Shown here: positions 8,974 to 18,857 of the stretch, in pieces
Numbering within the stretch: the stretch's first letter is position 1
How the letters are laid out: each line of letters starts with the position of its first letter
NCBI GenBank assembly: GCA_004153385.1
Contig: SDAL01000001.1
Location: 310,001-374,000, forward strand
DNA length: 64,000 nucleotides
Reading direction: 5' to 3'
DNA from: Paracoccaceae bacterium
GTDB lineage: Bacteria; Pseudomonadota; Alphaproteobacteria; Rhodobacterales; Rhodobacteraceae
Made by a program: the position numbers and the translations under genes
Notes under the pieces: generated by a model
What the model saw: the letters and a program-made list of their open reading frames with translations, nothing else
Told to the model about the DNA's origin: nothing
Databases searched by the model: none

Positions 8974-10143
8974 TCAATCCAGATATGTCACCGGATCGAC
9001 GCTGTCATAGCCTTGGCGTACCTCGAAATGCAGGAAGCTCGGATCGCCTTGGCGCACTTTCGCCACGGTCTGGCCGCGGCTGACATTGTCGCCTTTCTGA
9101 ACGGTGATGTCATCGATATTGGCATACACCGTCAGCAGACCGTTGGCATGGCGCAGCACCATGATAGGCACCTGATCGGTGTCTTTGGTGATTGCGGCGA
9201 CCGTGCCTGCATCGGCGGCCTTTACAGGCGTGCCCGCGCTTGCGGCAATATCGATACCGTCGTTTTTCTTTTTCACATACGGACGGATGATCGACCCCGG
9301 GACAGGCATCACCAGCTTGCCCTTGCCTGTTGATTTCGACACCGACGCACTCAGATCGGGGGCGGGGGAGCTGTCGACCGGCTCGGAGGCTTTGGGCGGC
9401 ACTTTTTGCGGCAGGGGCTCTGCCGCCGACGGCGGGGTGGGCGTCAGCGAGCCTTGGCCCGGGGCCTCGGGCTGGGTTGCTTTGGGCGGCTGGTTATCCA
9501 GCGCCGTCGGGATCAGCAGGAACTGCCCCTCGCGTACGCTCATGTCGGATGGCAGTCCGTTCCAGTCGGCCAGCGAGCGCACAGAGACATTGTAGTAGCG
9601 TGCGATGGAATAGGCGGTCTCGCCGCGCGCGACCTTGTGGCGCACGGGCTCGGGGCCTGCGGGTTTGCCGGCCACGGGCGCGCTCGGGGTGTTGGGGGTG
9701 GTGCCCTCGGCGCGATCAATTGCATTCGAGGCAAGCGATGTGATGTCGATCTGCCCGTTGGAGGAGGCCGCGCCATTCGGCTCTGCCACGCGCGAGGGCA
9801 GCGCAAGAACCGCGCCTTGGTTCAGCACCGCATTCGCATCCACCGCATTATAACGTGCCAGTTGACCCGCATCCACGCCGACGCGTGCCGCAAGTGTGGC
9901 CGGTGTTTCGCCCTTGCGTGCAACGGCCACCTGATAGGTGGGGTATGATATCACGCCGCGCGCATCCGCGGCCGGACGATTGGCGGTGGCGGTCAGGGCC
10001 GCCTCGCTCGTGTCGAACCCGAGGTTGGAATAACTCCGAAGATCCGGATCGAACTGGCCGTTCGGGTCGCACGCGGCCAGTGCGACTGCGGCGCAGCCCA
10101 GCAGCATAAATGTTGCGAGGCGTTGGGGGCGTTGGATCATCAT
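8974..10143 (-). CDS. NlpD-like lipoprotein with LysM and M23 (LytM) domains
   Basis: A 389-residue envelope protein. A signal peptide ends in a lipobox (ALAAC, C25). Two LysM motifs follow (YQVAVARKGETPATLA, about residue 70, and HKVARGETAYSIARYYNVS, about 167), then a Pro/Ala/Ser-rich linker and a C-terminal M23 domain ending in LHFEVR. The usual metal ligands are partly lost: the first His position reads KKNDGIDI and the YAH position reads YAN. This resembles E. coli NlpD, which activates an amidase rather than cutting peptidoglycan. The ATG at 10143 has GAGGA upstream. The longer frame to 10242 would overlap pcm, so I rejected it. It is the third gene after surE and pcm, an order common in proteobacteria. 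Confidence 0.88.
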   Translation of the reverse strand: MMIQRPQRLATFMLLGCAAVALAACDPNGQFDPDLRSYSNLGFDTSEAALTATANRPAADARGVISYPTYQVAVARKGETPATLAARVGVDAGQLARYNAVDANAVLNQGAVLALPSRVAEPNGAASSNGQIDITSLASNAIDRAEGTTPNTPSAPVAGKPAGPEPVRHKVARGETAYSIARYYNVSVRSLADWNGLPSDMSVREGQFLLIPTALDNQPPKATQPEAPGQGSLTPTPPSAAEPLPQKVPPKASEPVDSSPAPDLSASVSKSTGKGKLVMPVPGSIIRPYVKKKNDGIDIAASAGTPVKAADAGTVAAITKDTDQVPIMVLRHANGLLTVYANIDDITVQKGDNVSRGQTVAKVRQGDPSFLHFEVRQGYDSVDPVTYLD

Positions 10144-10219
10144 AGGCTCGCGGTCCTCACTCGTTGTCTTCATTGGTGCCCCGGCGTGTCCGGGATCATT
10201 GGCAATCGGCACGCGTACA

Positions 10220-10891
10220 TTACTCATTCGCGATCCCTTCAATCAGGGGCACGAACCGAACGGGGCGCAGTTCTTCGTAATCATATCCGTCATCGCGTTT
10301 GCACACACGGATCAGCGTTTGTACCGTGTTCGACTGTCCGACAGGCAACACCATGATACCCCCGGGTTTCAGCTGCGACAATAGGGGGCCGGGCGGGTCT
10401 TCGGCCGCGGCGGTCACGATTATCCGATCAAACGGGGCCTGCTCGGGCAAGCCGAAGGACCCATCGACGGTCAGCGCCACGATATTGGCCAGATCCAGCT
10501 TGCGAAACAGATCCTCTGCGTCGCGCACCAGCCGTTTGTGGCGATCAACGGTATAGACGCGCCGCGCAAGACCGGCCAGCACGGCGGCCTGATAGCCGGA
10601 GCCTGTGCCCACCTCCAGCACCTTGTCGCGCGGGCGGACCTGTAGGGCCTGTGTCATCAACCCCACGATGGAGGGCTGCGAGATGGTCTGGCCGCATGCG
10701 ATGGGCAGCGGCATATCCTCATAGGCGCGGTTGGCAAACAAGCCGCGCACGAACTGGCCACGATCTATCCTCTCCATCGCCTGAAGCACTGCCGCATCCG
10801 TCACCCCGCGAGAGCGGATCTGGTACAAAAAGCGCATCTTGCGCTCTGCTGGGCTATCGCCAGAGGAAGGATCATCGCCGGAATGGGTCAT
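10220..10891 (-). CDS. pcm: Protein-L-isoaspartate O-methyltransferase
   Basis: A 223-residue Pcm. It transfers a methyl group from S-adenosylmethionine to L-isoaspartyl residues and so starts repair of damaged proteins in the cytoplasm. The Rossmann motif I ([17 protein letters not shown]) is near residue 90, the family segment [10 protein letters not shown] precedes it, and the VTAAAEDPP / [12 protein letters not shown] segments follow. Its length is near the usual 210-220. The start codon overlaps the surE stop by 4 bp (ATGA), which indicates translational coupling. Confidence 0.95.
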   Translation of the reverse strand: MTHSGDDPSSGDSPAERKMRFLYQIRSRGVTDAAVLQAMERIDRGQFVRGLFANRAYEDMPLPIACGQTISQPSIVGLMTQALQVRPRDKVLEVGTGSGYQAAVLAGLARRVYTVDRHKRLVRDAEDLFRKLDLANIVALTVDGSFGLPEQAPFDRIIVTAAAEDPPGPLLSQLKPGGIMVLPVGQSNTVQTLIRVCKRDDGYDYEELRPVRFVPLIEGIANE

Positions 10892-11673
10892 GCCAGACGG
10901 GCCTCCAGTTCGCGCAGATGGTCATGTGCGGTCAGATCGGCGCGCATCGGTGTCACCGAGATATAGCCTTCGAGATTGACGGCTGCATCCGTGCCTGCGG
11001 CGGTGGGCGTCTGTTGCTGGCCTCCCTTCACCCACAGGAACTTGCGCCCCGACGGCGCATGCGCGGCCTCGACGGAGAAGAAACTGTCATGGCGGTAGCC
11101 TTGCGGCGCGACCTTGTGGCCTTTCACATCGGCGGCGGCCACGGGCGGGAAGTTGATGTTGTAAAACAGCCGGTATGCGCCATCATCACACAGCCAGTTT
11201 TCCCACAGCTTGCGCACCAAAGCCGCGCCATGCACGCGGGAGGCCTCGAATATATCGTCCAGATCGTTTGTGGCAGGGCCCATGAACTGGCTCAATGCAA
11301 TGGCGGGAATGCCTTGCAGGGCTGCCTCCATCGCACCGCCCAGCGTGCCCGAATACAGCGCGTTCTCGGCAGAGTTGTTGCCACGGTTCACCCCCGACAG
11401 CACCAGATCGGGGCGGTGGTCGCCCATGACATCGTAGATCCCCGCCAACACACAATCGGCCGGGCTGCCTTCGGCGGCAAAGCGGCGCGGGGCTAGCTGG
11501 GCAATCATCATCGGGCGGCTGTAGCTGATGCAATGGCCCACCCCCGATTGCTCGAACGCCGGCGCGACCGTCCAGACCTCGCCGTCGGGGCCGGCCAGCT
11601 CGGTTGCGATCTCGTGCAAAACCGCCAGCCCTGGTGCATTGATACCGTCGTCATTGGTGATGAGAATGCGCAT
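10888..11673 (-). CDS. surE: 5'/3'-nucleotidase SurE
   Basis: A 261-residue SurE phosphatase, which removes phosphate from nucleoside monophosphates in stationary phase and stress. The metal site is [10 protein letters not shown] (D8 and D9). The second signature is [18 protein letters not shown] near residue 93, and HCISYS precedes it. Length fits the family (about 250-260). It is first in a block with pcm (4-bp overlap) and the nlpD-like gene. Confidence 0.96.
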   Translation of the reverse strand: MRILITNDDGINAPGLAVLHEIATELAGPDGEVWTVAPAFEQSGVGHCISYSRPMMIAQLAPRRFAAEGSPADCVLAGIYDVMGDHRPDLVLSGVNRGNNSAENALYSGTLGGAMEAALQGIPAIALSQFMGPATNDLDDIFEASRVHGAALVRKLWENWLCDDGAYRLFYNINFPPVAAADVKGHKVAPQGYRHDSFFSVEAAHAPSGRKFLWVKGGQQQTPTAAGTDAAVNLEGYISVTPMRADLTAHDHLRELEARLA

Positions 11674-11774
11674 ATCGACCCCTTATGTCCCTTTCTCCCT
11701 GCTTAACCTGCGCGCGCCAACCGGTAAAGCGGCGTTAGACGCGCGGTCGGGGTGTGAGGCGTCGGGGAAACGGT

Positions 11775-12443
11775 TCACGGCCCGCGGACCCGTTCCAGCA
11801 GCCTGTGCGCCTCGTTTTGGGGGGAGGTCAGGGCGGCGCGATCCTCGCCCGGAAAAAACCGCGCGCGCAGGGCGCCGCGCATCGGGCGGGGGTGCAAAAT
11901 ACGCACATCCGGCCCGATGCGTGCGGATTCTGTCGCCCAACTGCGCACCAAGGCAATCTGCGCGGCCTTGGTGGCCCCGTAGCTGCCAAAGAATTTGGCC
12001 CCTGCACAGGCGGGATCGTCAAAAAACACGGCCCGACCGGCGCGGGCGCGCAACAGCGGCTCCAGATGCGCGATCAGGGCGGCGGTCGCACTCAGGTTCG
12101 TGGCCAGCGCGCGGGCCATGTCTTTTTCGACGATATGGGCGGCAGGGGTCAATGGCGGCGCGTTGATCGCGCAATGCACCCAAAGCGATAGCCCGCCCCA
12201 GCGCGCCATGATTGCGTCGGACAGATGCTGCCTGTGGGCGGGATCGCAAATATCCATCGGGGCAAGTGTCGCGCGTCCGCCTGCCTCCACGATCCGGTCG
12301 TCCAGCGCCTCTAGCCCGCCCGACTGTCGTGCCACGGCCATGATATGGAAGCCTTTGCGCGCCAGTTCGAGTGCGAATGCAGCGCCAAGCCCCCGCGATG
12401 CGCCGGTGATCAGCGCCAGTTGTGTGATGTGGGCGGCAGTCAC
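11775..12443 (-). CDS. Atypical short-chain dehydrogenase/reductase
   Basis: An SDR-fold protein of about 222 residues, starting at a GTG (12443); the frame extends to 12560 but the extra residues look non-coding. The cofactor motif TGASRGLGAAFA is intact, as is the YxxxK pair (SYGATKAA). Two usual elements are changed. The NNAG segment reads HCAINAPP, and the catalytic serine about 13 residues before Tyr is replaced by aspartate (VFFDDPA). It may be catalytically altered or act on an unusual substrate. It sits between surE and the opp operon on the same strand, separated from oppF by a strong hairpin. Confidence 0.75.
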   Translation of the reverse strand: MTAAHITQLALITGASRGLGAAFALELARKGFHIMAVARQSGGLEALDDRIVEAGGRATLAPMDICDPAHRQHLSDAIMARWGGLSLWVHCAINAPPLTPAAHIVEKDMARALATNLSATAALIAHLEPLLRARAGRAVFFDDPACAGAKFFGSYGATKAAQIALVRSWATESARIGPDVRILHPRPMRGALRARFFPGEDRAALTSPQNEAHRLLERVRGP

Positions 12444-12543
12444 GATGCGCCAACGCTCCGGTTCAGGGGTAAACTGAGCCGTGTTGTGGCAGAGCGCGGG
12501 GCGCGGGGCAAGGGAGGGCAGAGGGGCACACTGCCTGTCCCGT

Positions 12544-12582
12544 CCCCTTTGCGCGCGCATGGTCTCTGCGCGTGCAAAGGGG
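12544..12582 (-). terminator. Long GC-rich hairpin after oppF
   Basis: Sixteen-base arms at 12544-12559 and 12567-12582 pair fully apart from one G-U wobble, around a 7-nt loop. It lies 17 bp past the oppF stop. There is no U-tract, so it may end transcription with help or protect a 3' end. Confidence 0.6.
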
Positions 12583-12598
12583 GGCTAGCGATCCGCGT

Positions 12599-13594
12599 TC
12601 AGCCCTGCGCGGCGAGTGCGCCTGGAAAATGGCACATGGTCTGGTGTGTGCCGTTCTCATGGGCAGGCGGCATAGTCGCGCACAGGCTTTGGGCTTTGGG
12701 GCAACGCGTACGAAACACGCAACCTTCAGGCGGGCGCATCGGCGAAGGCAGATCGCCCTCCAGCGGCACGACCTTCTTGGTCCGCTCGACCTTGGGGTCG
12801 GGGATCGGCACGGCTGACAAAAGCGCCTGTGTATAGGGATGGCGCGGATCGGCGAATAGCTCGTCCGAGCCTGCCTTCTCCATGATCCGGCCCAGATACA
12901 GCACCATCACATCATCGGAGAGATGTTTGACCACACTCAGATCATGCGCAATGAAGATGATCGTCAGCCCCAGATCGCGGCGCAGCTCTTCCAGCAGCCC
13001 GATCACCTGCGCCTGAATCGACACATCCAGCGCCGAGACCGGCTCGTCGCAGATCAGCAGCTTGGGTTCCACCACCAGCGCGCGGGCAATCCCGATACGC
13101 TGGCACTGCCCGCCCGAGAATTCGTGCGGATATCGGTTGAGCTGGTTGGGCAGCAGGCCCACACGCTCCATCACCGCGCGCACCTTTTCCTTGCGCGCCT
13201 TGGCGCCCATCTTGGGCCGGTGGGTGCGCAAAGGCTCTGCGATGATCTCGCCTACCGTCATGCGCGGGTTGAGCGAGGCCAGAGGGTCTTGAAAGATCAT
13301 CTGGATATCGGCGCGGTATTTCAGCATCTGGCGTGGCGAGAGGGTCAACAGATCGGTGCCATCTTCCCAGATAAGCGACCCCGACGCCGGAAGCATCCGG
13401 ATCAGCGCGCGTGCGAGCGTGGACTTGCCGCAGCCGCTTTCGCCCACGATGCCCAACGTCTGTCCCTTTTGCAACGAAAAGCTGACACCGTTGACCGCAT
13501 GCAGCTGCGCAGGTGCCTGCCACGGCAAATCCGAGGGGCGGCGGATATCAAAGCTGACCCTGATATCACGGGCTTCGATCAATGGCTGGCTCAT
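12599..13594 (-). CDS. oppF: Oligopeptide ABC transporter ATP-binding protein OppF
   Basis: A 331-residue ATPase of the peptide/nickel subfamily. It has Walker A GESGCGKST (residues 51-59), signature FSGGQCQRIGIARAL, Walker B LLICDEPVSALD, and the C-terminal oligopeptide extension with RCPKA that this subfamily carries. With OppD it drives peptide uptake through OppBC. Its start overlaps the end of oppD by 4 bp. It is the last gene of the operon and is followed by a long hairpin. Confidence 0.94.
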   Translation of the reverse strand: MSQPLIEARDIRVSFDIRRPSDLPWQAPAQLHAVNGVSFSLQKGQTLGIVGESGCGKSTLARALIRMLPASGSLIWEDGTDLLTLSPRQMLKYRADIQMIFQDPLASLNPRMTVGEIIAEPLRTHRPKMGAKARKEKVRAVMERVGLLPNQLNRYPHEFSGGQCQRIGIARALVVEPKLLICDEPVSALDVSIQAQVIGLLEELRRDLGLTIIFIAHDLSVVKHLSDDVMVLYLGRIMEKAGSDELFADPRHPYTQALLSAVPIPDPKVERTKKVVPLEGDLPSPMRPPEGCVFRTRCPKAQSLCATMPPAHENGTHQTMCHFPGALAAQG

Positions 13595-14562
13595 GCGGCG
13601 ACCTCCTCGATCGGGCGATAGCAGGCGCGGGCGCGGGCACCGTCAAATGCCACGAGCGGCGGCGTCTCGGCCCAGCACCGCTCTGTTACGAAACCGCAGC
13701 GCGGCGCAAAGGGGCAGCCTTTCGGCGCGCCTGCCATATTGGGCGGGTTGCCGGGGATGGCGCGCAGGGCGTCCTGACCCTGATCCACCCGCGGGATCGC
13801 GTCCAGCAGACCACGGGTATAGGGGTGGGTCGGTTTTTCAAACAGCGGATCAATCGGGGCCTCTTCCATGACACGGCCGCCGTACATCACGATCGCACGT
13901 TCGCAAAAACCGGCCACCACGCCCAGATCATGGGTGATCAGGATCGTAGCCATATTGAAATCACGCTGCAAATCGGCCAGCAACTCCATGATCTGCGCCT
14001 GAACTGTCACATCAAGCGCCGTTGTCGGTTCATCCGCGATCAGGATTTCAGGGTGGCACAACAGCGACATCGCGATCATCACCCGCTGGCGCATACCGCC
14101 CGAAAACTCGTGCGGATAAAGCCGGACACGGTTTTTCGCATCCGGAATGCGCACCGCATCCAGCATATGGATGCTTTCCTCCACAGCCTTGCGCTTGGAC
14201 AGGCCCTTGTGCAGCATCAGGACCTCCGCCATCTGCTCGGAGATCCGCATATAGGGGTTGAGCGAGGTCATGGGGTCTTGGAACACCATCGCGATGCGCT
14301 TGGCGCGGATCGCGTTCAACTGGCGCGCTGATGCGTCAAGAAGGTTCAGCCCGTCAAACATCGCGCGTCCGCCGGTGCGCCCGTTGCGGGCCAATAGCCC
14401 CAGCAGGGCAAAATTCAGCTGGCTCTTGCCAGAGCCGCTTTCGCCCACGATACCCAGCGTCTCGCCCTTGTCCAAGGTGAAGCTGACCCCGTTGACCGCA
14501 TGGATCTCGCCCTCGGGCGTATCAAAGCGGACGGTGAGGTTTTCTACATCCAGAAGTGCCAT
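13591..14562 (-). CDS. oppD: Oligopeptide ABC transporter ATP-binding protein OppD
   Basis: A 323-residue ATPase partner of OppF. Walker A is GESGSGKSQ (residues 40-48), the signature is [15 protein letters not shown], and Walker B is [14 protein letters not shown] followed by THDLGVV. The C terminus has the CPFAPRC oligopeptide-transporter extension. It is translationally coupled to oppF (ATGA overlap) and 3 bp from oppC, as expected for one transcript. Confidence 0.94.
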   Translation of the reverse strand: MALLDVENLTVRFDTPEGEIHAVNGVSFTLDKGETLGIVGESGSGKSQLNFALLGLLARNGRTGGRAMFDGLNLLDASARQLNAIRAKRIAMVFQDPMTSLNPYMRISEQMAEVLMLHKGLSKRKAVEESIHMLDAVRIPDAKNRVRLYPHEFSGGMRQRVMIAMSLLCHPEILIADEPTTALDVTVQAQIMELLADLQRDFNMATILITHDLGVVAGFCERAIVMYGGRVMEEAPIDPLFEKPTHPYTRGLLDAIPRVDQGQDALRAIPGNPPNMAGAPKGCPFAPRCGFVTERCWAETPPLVAFDGARARACYRPIEEVAA

Positions 14563-14565
14563 ATG

Positions 14566-15492
14566 TCAGCGGTCCTTCGGGTCTAATGCATCGCGCAGCC
14601 CGTCACCGACAAAGAAAAAGCCGAACAGCGTGATGATGAAAAAAAGAAGCGGGAAGGCAAGCTGCCATAATGTCCCGTAAGCGATGGTGCGGGCCCCTTC
14701 GGAGATCAGCGCCCCGAGCGACGTCAGCGGTTCCTGCACACCCAGACCGAGGAACGAGATGAAGCTTTCGGTCAGGATCATGTTGGGCACCAAGAGCGTG
14801 GCAAACACGGTGACCACGCCGATCAGGTTGGGCAGGATATGGCGGCGGATAATCACCGGCGCAGGCACGCCGATGGCGCGCGCGGCCTCGATATATTCGC
14901 GGCCCTTGAGGGTCAGGGTCTGCCCGCGCACGATCCTGCTCATTTCCAGCCACGAGATCAGGCCGACCCCGACAAACAGCATGGTGATCGAGCGGCCATA
15001 CATCACCAAAAGCAAGATCAGAACGAACATATACGGGATCGCCAGAAGGATATCGACCGCCCGCATCATCAGGTTGTCCAGACGCCCGCCGAAATACCCC
15101 GCCGTGGCCCCGTAAAGCGTGCCCACGATCACCGCGATGGCAGAGCCGATCACCCCGACCGCAAGCGAGATTTGCGTGCCCTGCACGGTGCGCGCAAACA
15201 GATCGCGGCCCAGATCATCGGTGCCGAAGTAATGCCCGTTTGCCAAAGACGGCCCGCCTTCCTGCGCCACCATCCCCATCACCGAGAAATCGATTTCCTG
15301 ATTGCTCCATTGCGCGAAAAAGTTGCCGAAACCGGCAAACATGACCACGATCACCAGCAGAACCAGCCCGAACATTGCGGCCTTGTTGCGCACGAACCTG
15401 CGCCGCGCATCGGCCCAAAGCGAACGGCCCGCCACCTCTTCGGCCGCGGTGGCTTGGGCCAGCGAGTGCATTTTTTGACTATCAATGACCAT
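14566..15492 (-). CDS. oppC: Oligopeptide ABC transporter permease OppC
   Basis: A 308-residue permease. An N-terminal OppC-type segment (ARRRFVRNKAAMFGLVLL) leads into the first membrane helix. A periplasmic region and five more helices follow, with the EAA loop EAARAIGVPAPVIIRRHILP. It pairs with OppB to form the inner-membrane channel. It lies 3 bp from both neighbours in the opp operon. Confidence 0.94.
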   Translation of the reverse strand: MVIDSQKMHSLAQATAAEEVAGRSLWADARRRFVRNKAAMFGLVLLVIVVMFAGFGNFFAQWSNQEIDFSVMGMVAQEGGPSLANGHYFGTDDLGRDLFARTVQGTQISLAVGVIGSAIAVIVGTLYGATAGYFGGRLDNLMMRAVDILLAIPYMFVLILLLVMYGRSITMLFVGVGLISWLEMSRIVRGQTLTLKGREYIEAARAIGVPAPVIIRRHILPNLIGVVTVFATLLVPNMILTESFISFLGLGVQEPLTSLGALISEGARTIAYGTLWQLAFPLLFFIITLFGFFFVGDGLRDALDPKDR

Positions 15493-15495
15493 GGC

Positions 15496-16419
15496 TTAGT
15501 ACCGGATTTTCGGGTCGATCCATCCGTAGATTATATCGACAAAAAGATTGAAGAAGATGGTCAGCGCCCCCACCAGAATGGTGACCCCCATCATCACCGC
15601 ATAGTCGCGGTTCAGCGCGCTGTCGACAAAGGCCTTGCCGATGCCGCCGGTGGAAAAATAGATATCCACAATCACTGAGCCTGTGATCATCGCCACAAAG
15701 GCCGGACCTAGATAGGACACCACCGGCAACAGTGCGGGTTTAAGCGCGTGACGGATAATCACACGATAGCCCGGCAGGCCCTTGGCGCGTGCGGTGCGGA
15801 TATGGTTGGAGTTCAGCACCTCCAGCATGGACGAGCGCATGATCCGCGCAATCGAGGCCATATAGGAGGTTGAAAGCGCAATCACAGGCATGATCCAGTA
15901 GCTGGGATCGTTGAACCGCCAGCCGCCACCGGGCAGCCAGCCCAGGATCAGCGTGAACACGATCACAAGGATTGGCGCCATCACGAAATTGGGCAGCACC
16001 TGCGCGCCGATGGAAATGCCAACGGCGAAATAATCGATAATGGTGTTGTGTTTGACAGCCGCGACCGCCCCCAGCGTGACGCCGGCCAGCACTGCCACCA
16101 GAAAGGACACACCGCCATAGGTCAGCGTTACCGGAAAGCCCTGCGCGATGATGTCGTTGACGGAGCGATCCTTGTACACGAAGGACGGGCCGAAATCGAA
16201 ATGCGCCACAATCCCCCAGATATAAGACCAGATCTGCTGCCACAGCGGCTGGTCAAGCCCGTATTTCGCGTTGAGGTTGGCCAGAACCTCGGGTGGCATC
16301 TGGCGTTCTTGGGTGAACGGGCCGCCGGGGGCCGCATGCATCAGCAAAAACGAAAACACGATCAGCAACAGCAGCGTCGGGATCGCGATGGCCAGACGCT
16401 TGAGAATAAAGACGAGCAT
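15496..16419 (-). CDS. oppB: Oligopeptide ABC transporter permease OppB
   Basis: A 307-residue permease starting MLVFILKRLAIAIPTLLLL, the typical OppB/DppB first helix. FTQERQMPPEVLANLNAKYG is the usual periplasmic loop after helix 1, and the EAA loop TARAKGLPGYRVIIRHALKP is present. It follows oppA by 68 bp. Confidence 0.94.
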   Translation of the reverse strand: MLVFILKRLAIAIPTLLLLIVFSFLLMHAAPGGPFTQERQMPPEVLANLNAKYGLDQPLWQQIWSYIWGIVAHFDFGPSFVYKDRSVNDIIAQGFPVTLTYGGVSFLVAVLAGVTLGAVAAVKHNTIIDYFAVGISIGAQVLPNFVMAPILVIVFTLILGWLPGGGWRFNDPSYWIMPVIALSTSYMASIARIMRSSMLEVLNSNHIRTARAKGLPGYRVIIRHALKPALLPVVSYLGPAFVAMITGSVIVDIYFSTGGIGKAFVDSALNRDYAVMMGVTILVGALTIFFNLFVDIIYGWIDPKIRY

Positions 16420-16487
16420 GAGAATGTCCCTTGGGGTAGGGGCGCGAGGATCTTGCCCCGCGCGCCTTGCCTTGGTTTATGAAGCGA

Positions 16488-18098
16488 TCACTGCGCGACG
16501 CGGTAGATATCCTTGCCATACCAGGTCTGCATCACGTTTTGCGTGGGCAGGCCCTTGATGTCTTTGGCAATCATGCTGACCTTCGCGTATTGATAGATCG
16601 GGATCAACGGCATCTCTTCGTTCAGGATGCTTTCCGCTTTGGTATAAAGCGGCTGGGGATCCTCGGCGGTTTTGCTTTCTTTCATCACCGCATCGTATTC
16701 GTCGTTATAGAAATGGCCCTGATTGTGGCCCGAATAGGAGGTGAAGAAATCAAGATAGGTCGAGGCTTCGTTATAATCGCCGCACCATGCATAGCGCCCC
16801 AGATCGAAGTCCTGGTTTTGCATCCGATCCGTGTGGACCTTCCACTCCATGTTGTTGAGGGTGAGGTTGACCCCTAGCGGACGGTAGAATTGCTGCGCTG
16901 CGATTGCGATCTTCTTGTGATCTTCCGACGAGTTGTAGTTGAGCGTCAGCTCCAGCGGATTATCGGGGCCGTAGCCTGCTTCTGCCAGCAGTTCCTTGGC
17001 CTTGTCCATGCGCTCTTTCTGGCTCCAGTGCGCATAATCGATATCGGGCATCTCGAAGCCGGCCGTGGCCCAGTGGGTCCAGTTATAGGCCGGTTTCTGG
17101 CCGCCTTGCAGGATGTTGTCCACCACCACATCGCGGTTCATCGCATAAGACAACGCCTTGCGCACGCGCACATCTTTCAACGCCTCGGGGCCTTTTTCCG
17201 ACAGGTTAATTAGATAGGTATAGGTGCACGAGAAAGGCAGGCTGGTCGCCTGATCGGGATATTGTTCTTTCAGGCGCGGATATTGTCCTGCGGGAATGTC
17301 CACACGGTCCAGTTCGCCCGCCAGATACCGTGTCAGGCCCTGATTGACGTCATTGATGGTCAGCGCCGTCAGATGCGTAATGACAGTATTATCGGCATCC
17401 CAATAGGTGTCCGATTTGTCCATCTCTACACGTTCGCCAAGGATGTGTTTGCTCAGCGTATAGGCCCCGTTGCCAACAAGGTTCTCGGGCTTGGTCCAGT
17501 TGGAGCCGTACTCGGCGATGACGTCCTCGCGCACAGGGAAGGTGGAGCCGTGGGTCAGCATCTGCGGGAAATAGGGCAGGGGCGTTTCGATCGTCACTTC
17601 CAGCGTGTGGTCATCAATCGCTTTGATGCCCAAGTCCTCCACCGGCATATCGCCCTCTACAATCGCTGTGGCATTTTTCACCTGCATCAGCTGCAAATAC
17701 CACGCATATTCCGACGCGGTCGCCGGATCGGCCAGACGATGCCATGCGTACACGAAATCACCCGCCACAACAGGTTTGCCATCGGACCATTCGGCATCGG
17801 GGCGCAGATGGAACGTATAGGTCAGACCGTCATCGGACAGATCATGGTCCAGCGCCACACCCGGCACCAGATCGCCGTTGCCATCCTCGTTATAAAGCCC
17901 CTCGAACAGGTTGCGCACGATATCGGAGCCTTCGACATCGGTGTTGATCTGCGGGTCGAGCGATTTGATCGCATCCAGAAGCCAGAATGTATAAGTCTGG
18001 TTCTCGGCAAGCTTGGTGCCCTCAGGCACATTTGCCGCAAAGGCCGCCGGTGCGGCCACAAAAAGCGCAAGCGCCGAGAGTGCAGTGGTGAGTTTCAT
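16488..18098 (-). CDS. oppA: Oligopeptide-binding periplasmic protein OppA
   Basis: A 536-residue solute-binding protein (SBP family 5). A signal peptide (MKLTTALSALALFVAAPAAFA) sends it to the periplasm. The typical N-terminal pattern is visible: IKSLDPQINTD, then RNLFEGLYNEDGNGDLVPG and FHLRPDAEWSDGKPVVAGDF. I set the start at 18098 because AAGGAGG stands 4-5 nt upstream; the frame extends to 18182 without support. It heads the oppABCDF operon, and the 68-bp gap to oppB may allow higher expression of the binding protein, as in other such operons. Confidence 0.95.
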   Translation of the reverse strand: MKLTTALSALALFVAAPAAFAANVPEGTKLAENQTYTFWLLDAIKSLDPQINTDVEGSDIVRNLFEGLYNEDGNGDLVPGVALDHDLSDDGLTYTFHLRPDAEWSDGKPVVAGDFVYAWHRLADPATASEYAWYLQLMQVKNATAIVEGDMPVEDLGIKAIDDHTLEVTIETPLPYFPQMLTHGSTFPVREDVIAEYGSNWTKPENLVGNGAYTLSKHILGERVEMDKSDTYWDADNTVITHLTALTINDVNQGLTRYLAGELDRVDIPAGQYPRLKEQYPDQATSLPFSCTYTYLINLSEKGPEALKDVRVRKALSYAMNRDVVVDNILQGGQKPAYNWTHWATAGFEMPDIDYAHWSQKERMDKAKELLAEAGYGPDNPLELTLNYNSSEDHKKIAIAAQQFYRPLGVNLTLNNMEWKVHTDRMQNQDFDLGRYAWCGDYNEASTYLDFFTSYSGHNQGHFYNDEYDAVMKESKTAEDPQPLYTKAESILNEEMPLIPIYQYAKVSMIAKDIKGLPTQNVMQTWYGKDIYRVAQ

Positions 18099-18857
18099 AA
18101 AAACCTCCTTGGTGCTTTTTTGATTGGGTCGTGTTTTTGGCGATGGATGCCGTAAGATGAAAGGCACGGCACCAATGTGCATATGGATCCACCTGTCAGG
18201 GGATGGGATCGGTTTTGTGTTAGAAAAACAAGCCCTGCTGACAGATCCGACGCAAAGTTACCCGGCATGACCCACACATACAGTGTCGGTGGGGTGTGTG
18301 CGCCGTACCACCGGCCACGTTCGATTTTGCTCGGGCAAGATACCCCCTTCGACATCTGCGCCCGCGCGGGGGTTACCGTGCAAGCGATCAGGCTGACCTC
18401 CCGCATGTCGATGCGATCAGGTATATTTTTGATTGGCGGGCCCGCGGTCGGTGTGCTGGACTACGATTTGATACCGTCTGGTTCAGAGTATTTGATAAGG
18501 GCGTAGCGCGGCGGCTTCAAAACAAAATTCGCCGGTGCAATATGGCATATGACATCCGGCCTGCATTATATCCTGCCATGCTTGGAATTTTTCCAAACGA
18601 TCAAATTTATGTGAGTTGCAATTTTTGCCTAAAATTTAGGCAAATCAATCTTTCCGCCCATCACCAATCCAACGTGCTCAAGGCATATCAGGTTGAAAAC
18701 TATGGGTCTCGGGGCCGGCCGGTTACATGCAGGGCGATGCTGTATCACAGATGCCTTTTTGAGCACACAGCCGGACAAAGACCACCCTCTCGAACCGTAT
18801 CACGAAAAAGCCGGGCATGATGACCCGGCTTTTTGTTTTTGATGGCTATGTGCGCGA
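18099..18857. other. Intergenic region upstream of oppA
   Basis: About 760 bp without a convincing gene. It includes the oppA promoter region and ribosome site. An AT-richer patch around 18590-18690 stands out. The gltA terminator is at 18805-18834. Short frames on the plus strand lack coding features. Confidence 0.55.
18805..18834. terminator. Bidirectional Rho-independent terminator of gltA
   Basis: Perfect 11-bp stem AAAAAGCCGGG/CCCGGCTTTTT with an 8-nt loop. The plus side continues TTTTTGTTTTT and the minus side continues with T residues. It lies 24 bp after the gltA stop codon. Confidence 0.9.
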
